Made by a program: the position numbers and the translations under genes. A stretch of 64,000 nucleotides of DNA from Lentimicrobium sp. (GTDB lineage: Bacteria > Bacteroidota > Bacteroidia > Bacteroidales > Lentimicrobiaceae): positions 18,090 to 82,089 of the forward strand of contig JAMLHF010000009.1 of assembly GCA_023957275.1 (NCBI GenBank), written 5' to 3'. The notes under the pieces were generated by a model. The model saw only the letters and a program-made list of their open reading frames with translations, did no database searches and was not told the origin of the DNA. Positions 16,779 to 27,123 of the stretch are shown in pieces (position 1 is the first letter of the stretch; each line of letters opens with the position of its first letter).

Positions 16779-17869
16779 TATCTGCAGGTTAATTGTTTAG
16801 GCCCTTCACCGACCAAATCCTCAATTACTTTATCATTGAAGCAATACGATTTAAGACTTTTGATGAGGGTAGCAACGCGTTCGGTTTCTTCTTCCGGAAA
16901 AAGCAAATGTATGTTTGGTCCTGCGTCGAGGGTAAAACAAACCTTTGCTTCCGTTTGTTTCCTGAATTCTTCTATTTTGTTGATAATCAACAATGAGTTG
17001 GGATGCATTAAGATAAACCAGGGGTCAGAAGCAAGCATCATGGCATGCAGGCTCAGGGCTTCATTTTCAACGATTCTGGCAAATACCTGCCAGTCCCCTG
17101 ACTTCAGCGCAGCCAGTAATCCGGAGAGGTTTTTTCCGGCCTGGGCAAATCTTGATTCAGCAAAAGGATGGCCATTCATAAGGCCATGCCCGACACTGCT
17201 CGAAACTTTCTTTTCTCCCGGATCCACGATCAGAATAGCATCTCTCAGGCCTGAAAACAAAGGGTGAGGATCGAAATGGAGCGGTACAGCATATTCATCC
17301 GACGAGCCGGGCACATCATGATGCCTGCCCCATACAGTAATTCCTCCGTAAACAGAACGGCAGGCACTACCGGAGCCAAGGCGGGCAATGGAGGATGCTT
17401 TCTCATAAAAACCCGGAGCACCGGCTTCCTTGCCTTGAAACTGCGCCTCAAGCGCACAAAGGCAGAGCGCCAGTGCACTCATCCCCGAAGCGGAGGAGGC
17501 TATGCCGGCAGAATGCGGAAAACTGTTTCCGCTTTCTATGGAGAGTTTTACATCAGGCAGATATTGGAAATGACTGGCTACTGATTTAAGGAAAGTATTG
17601 ATCCTCGATGAAAAGGGCAGATTAAGTTCCCCTTCAAACCGGAATTCCGCCTCAGGGCCTGAGCCGGGAGTATCAAGCCGGGACGCAGCCACCCGGGTCA
17701 CCGTGTAGGCATTGCTCAGCGTAATGCTGAGGGACGCGTTGGCTGGCAATTGCCCGCCAAGCTTGCCCCAATACTTGATCAACGCGATGTTGGAAGGACT
17801 CTTCCAGCAAGCCGACAAACCTTCGGCCGGAATATCTTTAGTGCTGTATGTCATATCGCCGCCTTTCAT
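16778..17869 (-). CDS. mvaD: Diphosphomevalonate decarboxylase
   Basis: Makes isopentenyl diphosphate from mevalonate 5-diphosphate with ATP and loss of CO2. Characteristic segments are CWKSPSNIALIKYWGK near residue 21, HSAGIASSASGMSA at 119-132, LGSGSACRSVYGG at 164-176 and TLDAGPNIH at 313-321 with the catalytic Asp at 315. The start at 17869 overlaps the previous stop as ATGA. A second ATG at 17854 has a good AAAGGCGG ribosome-binding site, so the true protein may be five residues shorter. Translational coupling with both neighbours is likely. Confidence 0.92.
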   Translation of the reverse strand: MKGGDMTYSTKDIPAEGLSACWKSPSNIALIKYWGKLGGQLPANASLSITLSNAYTVTRVAASRLDTPGSGPEAEFRFEGELNLPFSSRINTFLKSVASHFQYLPDVKLSIESGNSFPHSAGIASSASGMSALALCLCALEAQFQGKEAGAPGFYEKASSIARLGSGSACRSVYGGITVWGRHHDVPGSSDEYAVPLHFDPHPLFSGLRDAILIVDPGEKKVSSSVGHGLMNGHPFAESRFAQAGKNLSGLLAALKSGDWQVFARIVENEALSLHAMMLASDPWFILMHPNSLLIINKIEEFRKQTEAKVCFTLDAGPNIHLLFPEEETERVATLIKSLKSYCFNDKVIEDLVGEGPKQLTCR

Positions 17870-18816
17870 TTACCGGGTGTCAGATCAGTCGATTTTACCA
17901 GACTGCGGAAGGGGAAAACAACTTCCAGCCCTTTCGCCGCAAAATACCTTTTTACATATTCATATCCTGATGCTGTTGCGGCCATAATAAAATCACCCCC
18001 CCAGGCACCGAGCGATTTAATGCTTCCCTGAAAGTCCTGAAAGAGTTGCTCTTTAATGGTAACCTGGCCCAGGACAGATGACATTATCTGTTCATGTCTG
18101 TCAATCAGCGTTGAGAACTCCTCAAAATTATTGCACCTGACAATTTTATCCGATAAGGATGTAACTTCATCCGTCTCTTTCTGAAACCCGGAAGCCTTCT
18201 TTTTTCTGAACTCATAAACTTCGCGGGAAGAATCCTGTTTACGACCCAGGTAAATCAGGTACAACTGATCTGTAAATGACGGGGTAAAACTAACCTGCCT
18301 TATATCAGGAATTCCGTTGTTCAGCCTGAAAAGAACCGGCTTATCATGCAGCGCGCAGGCTACATCGTAACCTGAACCATCTGAAACGGCCCGGTGCAGG
18401 CTGAAAGCATCCACATTGGCCATCCGGGCAATCAGGGCAATCAGGGTCGAACTGCTTCCCAGGCCCCAATAGCGGTCGAAATCAAGTGTAGTTATAACCT
18501 GAATACCGTCAGCATCAGAAAGAAAACTGCGGTTAAGGGTCCTTGTTGCTTTCAATAACGCGGTAAGCCAGGCGGCCGCTTTCTCATCCGATGAGGCTAT
18601 AATCTCAAGATCCGGAAGTTTAATCCTCGCTGTAAACCAGGTACCTGACGGATCCCCGGCCTCCCAGTGAAGGATACCGGGCTCAGCGCCCCGGCCAACC
18701 CGAATACTCTGGCCAACTGTTAATGGCACCGCCAATGACAACGCCCCGTACATTACAAGGTATTCACCGGTAATCAGTAATTTACCATTTGCATATCCCG
18801 AATACGGAGCTGACAT
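17866..18816 (-). CDS. GYDIA-family GHMP kinase, probable phosphomevalonate kinase
   Basis: A 316-residue GHMP kinase of the type that accompanies HMG-CoA reductase in Bacteroidota. Motif 1 is ANGKLLITGEYLVMYGA, motif 2 is GLGSSSTL at 118-125, and the family signature GSGYDVA is at 147-153. GAWGGDFIMAAT near residue 275 stands in for motif 3. Placed between HMG-CoA reductase and the decarboxylase, it most likely makes mevalonate 5-diphosphate from the monophosphate. Direct substrate evidence is lacking. Starts three bases after the reductase stop. Confidence 0.78.
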   Translation of the reverse strand: MSAPYSGYANGKLLITGEYLVMYGALSLAVPLTVGQSIRVGRGAEPGILHWEAGDPSGTWFTARIKLPDLEIIASSDEKAAAWLTALLKATRTLNRSFLSDADGIQVITTLDFDRYWGLGSSSTLIALIARMANVDAFSLHRAVSDGSGYDVACALHDKPVLFRLNNGIPDIRQVSFTPSFTDQLYLIYLGRKQDSSREVYEFRKKKASGFQKETDEVTSLSDKIVRCNNFEEFSTLIDRHEQIMSSVLGQVTIKEQLFQDFQGSIKSLGAWGGDFIMAATASGYEYVKRYFAAKGLEVVFPFRSLVKSTDLTPGK

Positions 18817-18819
18817 AAC

Positions 18820-20151
18820 CTAATTTTTCACGTGACCGTTTCGGATTGAACTCAGAAATCCGGCAACAGCATTATGGGAAACTTTATGATGCTTGAAATA
18901 TTCCACCGCCAGCAACTTTTCACTTTCACCGGCATTGAACATATTCAGAATATTCAACAGGTGCATTTTCATATGCCCTATCTGTATTCCTTTGGTTGTC
19001 AATGATTTTATTGCGCCAAAGTTATTGGCAAGTCCGATCACTGAAGCGATCTGCATTAACTCGGGGGCGGAAGGATTGCCCAGCAGATGAAGTGAGAACC
19101 GGGCCATGGGATGCAGGGAAGTCAACCCGCCCACAGTTCCTATTGCAATCGGCAATGTAAGGCTGTAATGGAAACGGCCTCCTTCAACCTTGATTTCCGT
19201 AAGACTGCGATACTGTCCGTCGCGGGCCGCCCAGGCGTGTCCGCAGGCCTCAATGGCCCTGAAATCGTTGCCGGTGGCCAGTGCCACAGCGTCAACACCA
19301 TTGAAAATTCCCTTGTTGTGGGTGGCCGCACGGTGAACATCAACCCGGGCAATCTGTACAGCCTTTTCAAATTTCCAGACAAAATCTTCCGCAGTGAGAC
19401 TGTCATCGATGTCGGCAAAATCCTTGACATCACATTCCACCCAGGTTCTGACCGTACATTCCGGCGTGTAGTTAGAAAGGATGGACATGATCACCTGTAA
19501 AGGTTCTCCTTCAAAAAGACCGCTGTCATTCACAAAAGCCCTCAGTCCGGAAGCATACTCTTCGAGACAGGAGTTGATGAAATTGGCCCCCATGGAGTCG
19601 CGGGTATCAAACTTTACCGATAACTGATAGTAATCCTGAAGCTTTGAAGTCATATCAATCAACTCCATATCCAGGACACCCCCGCCCCTCTTTTGCATGT
19701 TCGCGGTAATGGGGAATGTACGCTGCAACAATTGATCCTTCAGCTGAGGGAACAATTCTTTTAACCGCCCGAAGTCTCCCTTCCAGATAAAATGAACCTG
19801 ACCGTTCTTGACAGTTGACAGAATTTCGGAGTGAAAACCTCCCTTTCCGGCCCAGTATTTAGCACTGTTCGCCGCTGCAGCAATCACTGAACTCTCCTCA
19901 ATCACCATCGGAACCATCATAATGTTTCCGTTGATCATCACATTGGGGGCGACGCCATAAGGAAAGAAATAATTGGTAAGCGTGTTCTCGCTGAATTCAT
20001 CAAACATCTTTTGCACCGAAGCATCCTGATGCCAGAACGACTTCAGCTCTGAGATGATGTGCTCACCGTTGGGCATCTGTGCGGCAATGAATGAGAGTTT
20101 CTGGTCCTTGGTCAGCTTCGAAAAGCCGGATATAAGTTTTTTTACAATCAT
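18820..20151 (-). CDS. mvaA: Class II 3-hydroxy-3-methylglutaryl-CoA reductase
   Basis: Reduces HMG-CoA to mevalonate. The 443-residue protein has class II (Pseudomonas-type) features: VIEESSVIAAAANSAKYW around residues 84-100 with the catalytic Glu, DSMGAN at 185-190, Lys 280 in HNKGIFNG, Asp 296 in GNDFRAIEACGHAW and His 393 in GHMKMH. The spacing between Lys, Asp and His matches the Pseudomonas mevalonii enzyme. Class II enzymes can run in the degradative direction, but the operon with kinases and decarboxylase argues for biosynthesis. An in-frame TTG at 20160 is rejected for the ATG at 20151. Confidence 0.93.
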   Translation of the reverse strand: MIVKKLISGFSKLTKDQKLSFIAAQMPNGEHIISELKSFWHQDASVQKMFDEFSENTLTNYFFPYGVAPNVMINGNIMMVPMVIEESSVIAAAANSAKYWAGKGGFHSEILSTVKNGQVHFIWKGDFGRLKELFPQLKDQLLQRTFPITANMQKRGGGVLDMELIDMTSKLQDYYQLSVKFDTRDSMGANFINSCLEEYASGLRAFVNDSGLFEGEPLQVIMSILSNYTPECTVRTWVECDVKDFADIDDSLTAEDFVWKFEKAVQIARVDVHRAATHNKGIFNGVDAVALATGNDFRAIEACGHAWAARDGQYRSLTEIKVEGGRFHYSLTLPIAIGTVGGLTSLHPMARFSLHLLGNPSAPELMQIASVIGLANNFGAIKSLTTKGIQIGHMKMHLLNILNMFNAGESEKLLAVEYFKHHKVSHNAVAGFLSSIRNGHVKN

Positions 20152-20197
20152 TGTGTACAACTTTCAGAATCAGGTTGAAATCAGCCCGAACAATCAA

Positions 20198-20205
20198 CAA
20201 AAATA
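20198..20205 (-). promoter_or_regulatory. Bacteroidota -7 box before the mevalonate operon
   Basis: The minus strand reads TATTTTTG, a full TAnnTTTG match, 47 bases before the HMG-CoA reductase ATG. The four genes downstream are tightly spaced or overlapping, so this may drive all of them. Confidence 0.55.
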
Positions 20206-20517
20206 TAAATAAGCGACCGTTTTGATGACATTGTAAACGTGATCTTTTCAACAGTTCCGTTCAAATAACAACATATTTAAACCGGCACTGACACAATTTG
20301 TTCAATATTCGCGCATATATATTAAACAACAAAAAATCAAAAAATCACCCTGACGGAGTTCATGACAAGGCATACAGCGATCCTGAACATATTCTGTTTA
20401 CGGAAAGTTGTTTAATTATATTCTGCGATCTTTATGAACAAAAGTAAGGGTACTCCGGCAACCATTCAATCAGAAAAATGTTGTATTATTGAAGAATCAT
20501 ATTGCCTCTCAAACATT
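20206..20517. other. AT-rich divergent intergenic region
   Basis: Separates the mevalonate operon from the small-protein/nucleotidase pair. I see no coding sequence here beyond a possible 28-codon extension of the small protein (from 20434). No full TAnnTTTG box for the plus-strand genes and no stable hairpin were found. Confidence 0.5.
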
Positions 20518-20745
20518 ATGACCCTGTTTGTTAACAACGTTGAATTTCATCTCTTTGGCGGAGCAAAGGCCATAGATGCAGTAAGGGCTTATTACAGGGC
20601 CCTGGAGCATGACATTCCGCGTCCGCTTCCGGTGATATTTGATAACTTCGGAAATACCATAGAGCCTGACGGTGGACTCTCCCCGATGCAGAGAATTTAT
20701 TTGGTTGAATTTCAAAATTATAACGATGAAAATGAAAGGTTTTAG
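20518..20745 (+). CDS. Small uncharacterised protein
   Basis: A 75-residue protein that I do not recognise. It begins MTLFVNNVEFHLFGGAKAID and has a mixed alpha/beta look, with AIDAVRAYYRAL as a likely helix and PLPVIFDNFGNTIEPDGGLSP as a loop-strand region. It has no signal peptide. The same frame is open back to an ATG at 20434, giving 103 residues; the shorter form is preferred because the extra stretch is Cys- and Ser-rich and low in structure. It overlaps the nucleotidase start by 20 bases, which suggests coupled translation and supports its being real. Confidence 0.55.
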   Translation: MTLFVNNVEFHLFGGAKAIDAVRAYYRALEHDIPRPLPVIFDNFGNTIEPDGGLSPMQRIYLVEFQNYNDENERF

Positions 20746-22180
20746 CCGGATTGCACTTTTAATATTTCTGCTGACCACAAGTATAATTTCACAGGCTGTT
20801 GCCGTCAGCGACACAACCACAGTAGTGATTCTGTCGGTAAATGACATGCACGCCAAAATTGACAATTTTCCGCGGTTTAAAGCGATGGTTGACAGCATCA
20901 GGAAGGCCGAAAAATACGTGCTCCTGCTATCTGCCGGGGATATTTTTACCGGAAACCCGGTGGTTGACCAATTCCCTGAAAAAGGACAGCCCATCATAGA
21001 ACTGATGAACCGGACAGGCTTTTCTGCCAGTGCTGTGGGTAACCATGAATTTGACTACGGGCAGGAAATGCTTGCCAGGCGAATGAATGAAGCGCATTTC
21101 CCTTTCCTCAGTGCAAATATCCTGCCTGACTCATCAAGTCCTGTAAGCTTTAAACCCTATGTGATCATTACCCTTGAGAATGGCATCAGAATAGGAATCC
21201 TGAGCCTTATCCAGGTCAATGATGCCGGTCTTCCGGATACGCATCCCAGCAGATTGGAAGGACTTACTTTTCCCGACGGATTAAAAGTGGCACCGTCTTA
21301 TGCATCATTGCGCGACAGTTGTGATGTCTTTATTGCACTTACGCATCTGGGCTATGAAACCGACATTGAACTGGCCGGCATCCTCCCCTCGCTCGACCTC
21401 ATCCTGGGTGGGCACTCCCATACCCTGGTTAAGACCCCGGCCGTGTTTAATGACGTATTGATCATGCAGGCCGGATCGGGGCTTCGCTATTTAACCAAAA
21501 CCACCCTGAAACTTTACGACAAAAAACTGGTAAGCAGGCATGCGGAAACACTCAGCATACCGGCATTTACCAAAACCGACGAAGAATTGGAACAACTGAT
21601 CCTGCAATACAATGACAACAAAGAGTTGAATGAAGTGATCGGCACAGCCCTGAGCGACATCCGCGGCAGTGATGAATTAGGCAGCATGATGACGGATGCC
21701 ATGGCAGCCATCGCACCGATCGAAATTGCCTTTCAGAACAATGGCGGCATACGCGTTGATAATTTCCCTGAGGGGGATATCACCATTAAAAATGTTTATC
21801 AGCTCGACCCTTTCGGGAACGAAATTATCCTTTTTTACCTGACCCCCGCCGAAATCAGATCGCTGATCCTGAATGCATATAACCGTGAACGCGCCATCGA
21901 CCTTCAGACATCGGGCATCATTTATACCGTGCTCACCGATGCAGCAGGCAACGGACTTGAAGTGGAGTTCAGGCTGCCTGACGGCGCTGCACCGGATGAG
22001 GAAAAAGCATACGCCACAGGCATCAGCAGCTATATCGCCAGCAGTTATCAGTTTGACCACAAGGATGAAGGAACCTCTCTTTATACCATTACCGCGCAAT
22101 CGCTGATCAATTATATCAGAAACAAAAAAGCCCTTGATTACAAGGGCGTCAAAAGAGCTTTCGTGAAATCAGCGGATTAA
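20726..22180 (+). CDS. Exported UshA-like 5'-nucleotidase/metallophosphatase
   Basis: A 484-residue two-domain enzyme. A signal peptide (KGFSRIALLIFLLTTSIISQAVA) is followed by a calcineurin-like metallophosphatase domain: VNDMHAK near residue 37, SAGDIFTGNP, VGNHEFDYG and GGHSHT near 230. The C-terminal half (from about 310) is a 5'-nucleotidase substrate domain, with FQNNGGIRVDNFPEGDIT and NVYQLDPFGNEI. It should hydrolyse nucleotides in the periplasm. The longer frame from 20672 would hide the signal peptide, so the ATG at 20726 is used; 20732 is equally possible. Confidence 0.9.
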   Translation: MKMKGFSRIALLIFLLTTSIISQAVAVSDTTTVVILSVNDMHAKIDNFPRFKAMVDSIRKAEKYVLLLSAGDIFTGNPVVDQFPEKGQPIIELMNRTGFSASAVGNHEFDYGQEMLARRMNEAHFPFLSANILPDSSSPVSFKPYVIITLENGIRIGILSLIQVNDAGLPDTHPSRLEGLTFPDGLKVAPSYASLRDSCDVFIALTHLGYETDIELAGILPSLDLILGGHSHTLVKTPAVFNDVLIMQAGSGLRYLTKTTLKLYDKKLVSRHAETLSIPAFTKTDEELEQLILQYNDNKELNEVIGTALSDIRGSDELGSMMTDAMAAIAPIEIAFQNNGGIRVDNFPEGDITIKNVYQLDPFGNEIILFYLTPAEIRSLILNAYNRERAIDLQTSGIIYTVLTDAAGNGLEVEFRLPDGAAPDEEKAYATGISSYIASSYQFDHKDEGTSLYTITAQSLINYIRNKKALDYKGVKRAFVKSAD

Positions 22181-22194
22181 GCCTTTTAAGCGTC

Positions 22195-22743
22195 TTACCA
22201 CTTTTCTTCAACCTTGATAACCGGAGGCTGCATTCCCGCTTTCAGGCTGTTTATCAATTCATTAATCTGTGTATTCACTTGTTCAAGGTAAGTGTCCCAC
22301 AAGGGGGAATACATGGAGTCATTTTTATCCATCCATTTCTCAATCGGGAAACGCGACGACTGTCTCAGTGTCATATCAGTAATGGTATAACGGTATCTTC
22401 CGGGCTTAAACTCAAGTTTGAGCACATAATTAACGATGCCCGCAATCAATTTATCTCCCTCAGCATCGTTCAGAATCTCTAACCGGTGATTGATCTCTAT
22501 CACCCCGCTTTCACGGTTACGCACCCTGCAGGCATCAGCCGGATTTTTATATTGTGTATTGATCCATTCGATACACCGGATATAAAGTTCATCTGCAGTT
22601 CCTGCCTGTTGAACAACTTCCTGATAGGTTATCAGTTGCGTATCCTTATCAACCGGATAAGCGGAAACGGGTTCCTGTGCATTGACTGCTGAAAAGACAA
22701 ACAGCAGACCAAATAATGATGAAAAAATAAGTTTTATCTTCAT
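22195..22743 (-). CDS. Exported DUF4468 protein
   Basis: A 182-residue protein with a signal peptide ending at about residue 22 (SAVNAQ). The mature part has the DUF4468 pattern: an early helix (ADELYIRCIEWINTQY), strands through VIEINHRLEIL, and a conserved YVLKLEFKPGRYRYTITDM segment. The family has a TATA-box-binding-protein-like fold and no known function; it is common in Bacteroidota. It stops 14 bases from the nucleotidase stop, and the two genes converge. Its own promoter box lies at 22800-22807. Confidence 0.82.
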   Translation of the reverse strand: MKIKLIFSSLFGLLFVFSAVNAQEPVSAYPVDKDTQLITYQEVVQQAGTADELYIRCIEWINTQYKNPADACRVRNRESGVIEINHRLEILNDAEGDKLIAGIVNYVLKLEFKPGRYRYTITDMTLRQSSRFPIEKWMDKNDSMYSPLWDTYLEQVNTQINELINSLKAGMQPPVIKVEEKW

Positions 22744-22799
22744 GGCAAAACCTGTTTTTAAGAGAACAACGGTTTATCTCTGATTGTGAATTATCATTA

Positions 22800-22807
22800 C
22801 AAAGATA
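22800..22807 (-). promoter_or_regulatory. Bacteroidota -7 box before the DUF4468 gene
   Basis: The minus strand reads TATCTTTG, a full TAnnTTTG match, 57 bases before the ATG. It lies beyond the groESL terminator, so DUF4468 is transcribed separately from groEL. Confidence 0.6.
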
Positions 22808-22856
22808 GGCAATAATTATTGAGGACCTGTTGAATTCGTCAGGGCATTAATGCAGA

Positions 22857-22876
22857 AACCCCGCTGGCGCGGGGTT
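22857..22876 (-). terminator. groESL terminator hairpin
   Basis: AACCCCGC at 22857-22864 pairs perfectly with GCGGGGTT at 22869-22876 over a 4-base loop, 27 bases after the groEL stop. No T tract follows on the minus strand. Confidence 0.75.
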
Positions 22877-22902
22877 CCTGTAATAGCAATAAGGGTTGAA
22901 TC

Positions 22903-24549
<1,647 letters not shown>

Positions 24550-24570
24550 TTAAATTAACTCTCCGATTGA

Positions 24571-24849
24571 TTAAATGATTGCAACAATATCCGATTCGCG
24601 CATGATGAGGTAGTCGTTCCCATCAACGGTAATTTCGGTACCTGCATACTTTCCGTAAAGAACAAGATCCCCGACTTTCACTGTAAGCGGTTCATCTTTC
24701 TTGCCAGTCCCCACTGCCACAACAGTCCCGCGCTGGGGCTTTTCCTTTGCGGTATCAGGGATAATAATACCACCGGCGGTTTTCTGTTCTGCTTCTGCCG
24801 GCTTTATCAGAACACGGTCAGCTAATGGTCTTACATTCACTTGTGTCAT
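24571..24849 (-). CDS. groES: Co-chaperonin GroES
   Basis: The 10-kDa lid of the GroEL chamber, 92 residues. It carries [32 protein letters not shown] with the mobile loop that contacts GroEL, then [14 protein letters not shown]. It is the first gene of groESL. A region with an ATACTTTGG sequence at about 24911-24919 may hold its promoter, but it matches the Bacteroidota box only loosely. Confidence 0.98.
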   Translation of the reverse strand: MTQVNVRPLADRVLIKPAEAEQKTAGGIIIPDTAKEKPQRGTVVAVGTGKKDEPLTVKVGDLVLYGKYAGTEITVDGNDYLIMRESDIVAII

Positions 24850-25053
24850 TGCTGTTATTTTTTAAGGTTACACATTAACATGTTTGCAACGCCTGTTGAC
24901 ATAATTTGTGCCAAAGTATTCCCTTCCGCTTTTTTCCCTTATCCGTTTGGCGGAATAAGAAAGGTTTTATGGCTGATTTTCAACACAAACAGTGAATTTC
25001 CCTGTTTTTAGGCAGGGATATACACAGAAGATAATTCTTCATAGCCCCAAAAA

Positions 25054-25085
25054 AAATGTCAGATTGCAATGACAATCTGACATTT
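25054..25085 (-). terminator. secG terminator hairpin
   Basis: AAATGTCAGATTG at 25054-25066 and CAATCTGACATTT at 25073-25085 pair perfectly (13 bp) around a 6-base loop, 22 bases after the secG stop. The minus strand ends in a run of T, so this is a strong intrinsic terminator. It separates the secG operon from groESL. Confidence 0.9.
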
Positions 25086-25107
25086 TTCATCAAAAGGTTT
25101 TTGACGC

Positions 25108-25434
25108 TTATTCAGCAGGAGGAGCCTGAAAATCTTCAACCGGAGCGGATTGCTCGTTGATCAGCTGGCGCAGTTCAGTATCGGTGGTACGTGAAACATT
25201 GACATTGCGGGGTATTACAAAGATAGAGAAAAGACTCAGAACCAGCAGGATAATAGCCAGCGTCCAGGTTGTTTTCTCAAGAAAGTCAGCAGTTTTCCGA
25301 ACACCCATAAACTGGTTTGATGAGGCGAAATTGGAGGCAAGTCCCCCGCCCTTTGAATTCTGAACCAGTACTACAAGACTCAGTAACACACAAGCGATGA
25401 GGATAAGCACCGAAACTAAAATATAAGCTCCCAT
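25108..25434 (-). CDS. secG: Preprotein translocase subunit SecG
   Basis: Small membrane subunit of SecYEG, 108 residues. Two membrane segments (about 5-24 and 55-74) flank the cytoplasmic loop VVLVQNSKGGGLASNFASSNQFMG, which is the SecG signature. The C-terminal extension rich in Glu, Pro and Ala is common in Bacteroidota. It is the last gene of the regulator-lptE-TPR-secG group and is followed by a strong terminator. Confidence 0.95.
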   Translation of the reverse strand: MGAYILVSVLILIACVLLSLVVLVQNSKGGGLASNFASSNQFMGVRKTADFLEKTTWTLAIILLVLSLFSIFVIPRNVNVSRTTDTELRQLINEQSAPVEDFQAPPAE

Positions 25435-25461
25435 TGTAAGTTTGTATTATTAACGTTAAAT

Positions 25462-26589
25462 TCAACCGTTTGACAGGTTTTCCTGTATTTTCTCAATTTG
25501 GGCTGCAAAGTAAGCACTTTTTTCCGGATTATTCAAACTTAATTTACGATATATTTTTATCGCCTTTTCCGGATTTCCCTGCTGCAGCTGAATACGGGCA
25601 AGTGTCTCTGAAACAATATCTTCATGATCAACAGAACTTTGCCGTGCCTTATCCACAGGATTGAAAAATTCTTTCTTTGGCTGGCTGATCCTGGGCTGGT
25701 TACGGATAAACCGGTCTATCAATTCGCTGTTGCCTGACGAAGCCAGTGTATATCCACGCCCGGTTCCGGTGCCTGAGGGTCTGTCCGGACCGGACTGTCC
25801 GGTTTCGCGTTCCATCTCCTTTTCAAGATCATACACATTCATTTCCATCCCTGCCAGCAGAAGATCATCAGGAAACTTTTCCTCATCCTGTGACCCAAGC
25901 ACATCAGCGCCATATAATTGCGCTTCCTCATCAGTAATATCCTTTGCAAAAGCGCTCTCCTGTTCCGTAAGATCCTTCCGGCCACCTTCAATATCCGGAG
26001 ATGAATCCTGGGCGGATTTATCGCGCGCGCCTGATGCTATTTCGGCCAGGCGACGGGCAACAATCTGCTGAAGATGGCGCAGATGCGCTTCCTCATCGTC
26101 AGTCGCTGGCAGACTTTTAGCTTCCGCCGGAACCTGTGCCATCTTCTCATCAGGTGTTTCAGCAACCGGTGCAGCTATATTTCCTTCTGCTTCACTGTCA
26201 TGCAGCTCCTCCAAAGGAATTTCCCTGGGCGATTCCGGGGTAGCTTCTGCCTGTACCGGCATTTCAACAGTTAAAGCTTCACCAGGCATTTCCGCATGCG
26301 CCGACTCAATGTGCGCAGCTGAAGTTGCAACGTCTTGCTGCAGAACGGCTGCTTCCGTCACCCGGTGAATCAGCCTTCTCAGTATGCCGCGGTCACCGGC
26401 ATAGGCAGCCGCGATTTTTAACTGCGAATTATACCTGATACTTTCCGTTTTCCGCAGATTCGCGACCAGCATCATCTGGGCGATCTGAAAATAAGGCATT
26501 TCACGCGCAAGCTGCTCCATTGCCGGGAGGCTTTCATGATCCAGCAGCGCCGGATCAGCCAGGAATGACTCGAACAGGGAAAGCCTCAT
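25462..26589 (-). CDS. Bacteroidota-specific helical/TPR protein
   Basis: A 375-residue cytoplasmic protein of unknown function. The N-terminal 90 residues are helical ([28 protein letters not shown], then [20 protein letters not shown]). The middle, about 100-290, is acidic and of low complexity, with many Glu, Ala and Pro. The C terminus holds a TPR-like motif ([42 protein letters not shown]). An in-frame TTG at 26601 overlaps lptE; the ATG at 26589 is preferred. Its fixed place between lptE and secG in related genomes, as I recall it, suggests a link to envelope biogenesis, but nothing more can be said. Confidence 0.75.
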   Translation of the reverse strand: MRLSLFESFLADPALLDHESLPAMEQLAREMPYFQIAQMMLVANLRKTESIRYNSQLKIAAAYAGDRGILRRLIHRVTEAAVLQQDVATSAAHIESAHAEMPGEALTVEMPVQAEATPESPREIPLEELHDSEAEGNIAAPVAETPDEKMAQVPAEAKSLPATDDEEAHLRHLQQIVARRLAEIASGARDKSAQDSSPDIEGGRKDLTEQESAFAKDITDEEAQLYGADVLGSQDEEKFPDDLLLAGMEMNVYDLEKEMERETGQSGPDRPSGTGTGRGYTLASSGNSELIDRFIRNQPRISQPKKEFFNPVDKARQSSVDHEDIVSETLARIQLQQGNPEKAIKIYRKLSLNNPEKSAYFAAQIEKIQENLSNG

Positions 26590-26594
26590 GCTTG

Positions 26595-27113
26595 TTACCA
26601 ATTTACTACAGCCTTGTTAAAAATATCTTCAACCAGCGCTTCGGTGATCTTGCTGATCAGGTCGGCTTCCACCGCGTTCAGGTTGAGGCTGCTGCTGTAG
26701 TCCTCAAAACGGGTGAAGTTGGTTTCAAAATTATCCTTTGCGTTGAACTTGTTGGTATACCTGACATTGACCGTAACTTTCAGACGTATCAGCGCCGCTG
26801 TCTGCTGACCGGTGATCGCGACCGGTTCTGTTGAATACCCGGTGATCTCGCCTTCAAAATGCAAATCACCTCCCCTGGGGATCAGGGCAAGGTTGGTTTG
26901 TGAGGCAAACCTGTCGCGCAAGGCATCAGTAAATGTCTGACTCAGACTTGGTTGTACAAGTTCGGCTTTATTCGGGAACTGTGATATTGAAACTGTTTTA
27001 GCTTCAGGAGGGATTGATGCCCCGGTAAACGAGTAGACACCGCATGAATGAAACGCCGTGACCGTTACTGCAAGCATCAGGTAAACCGCCGATCTCCTTA
27101 TTATCTGAAACAT
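26595..27113 (-). CDS. lptE: LPS assembly lipoprotein LptE
   Basis: A 172-residue lipoprotein of the Bacteroidota LptE family, which plugs the LptD barrel for lipopolysaccharide delivery to the outer membrane. The signal sequence ends in the lipobox AFHSC with Cys at 24, followed by [19 protein letters not shown]. The central [34 protein letters not shown] strands and the acidic end [17 protein letters not shown] are typical. A TTG at 27122 is in frame, but the ATG at 27113 gives the normal signal peptide. It follows the sigma-54 regulator by 10 bases. Confidence 0.88.
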   Translation of the reverse strand: MFQIIRRSAVYLMLAVTVTAFHSCGVYSFTGASIPPEAKTVSISQFPNKAELVQPSLSQTFTDALRDRFASQTNLALIPRGGDLHFEGEITGYSTEPVAITGQQTAALIRLKVTVNVRYTNKFNAKDNFETNFTRFEDYSSSLNLNAVEADLISKITEALVEDIFNKAVVNW

Positions 27114-27123
27114 ATCAATCAAA

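Noticed and set aside
16284-17267. 327-codon open frame on the plus strand
   Set aside because: Antisense to the mevalonate kinase and decarboxylase genes; no domain visible.
22120-22160. GCCCTTG/CAAGGGC hairpin at the end of the nucleotidase gene
   Set aside because: It lies inside the coding sequence before the stop codon, so I do not call it a terminator.
24850-25053. Search for a CIRCE operator upstream of groES
   Set aside because: No TTAGCACTC inverted repeat is present in this spacer.
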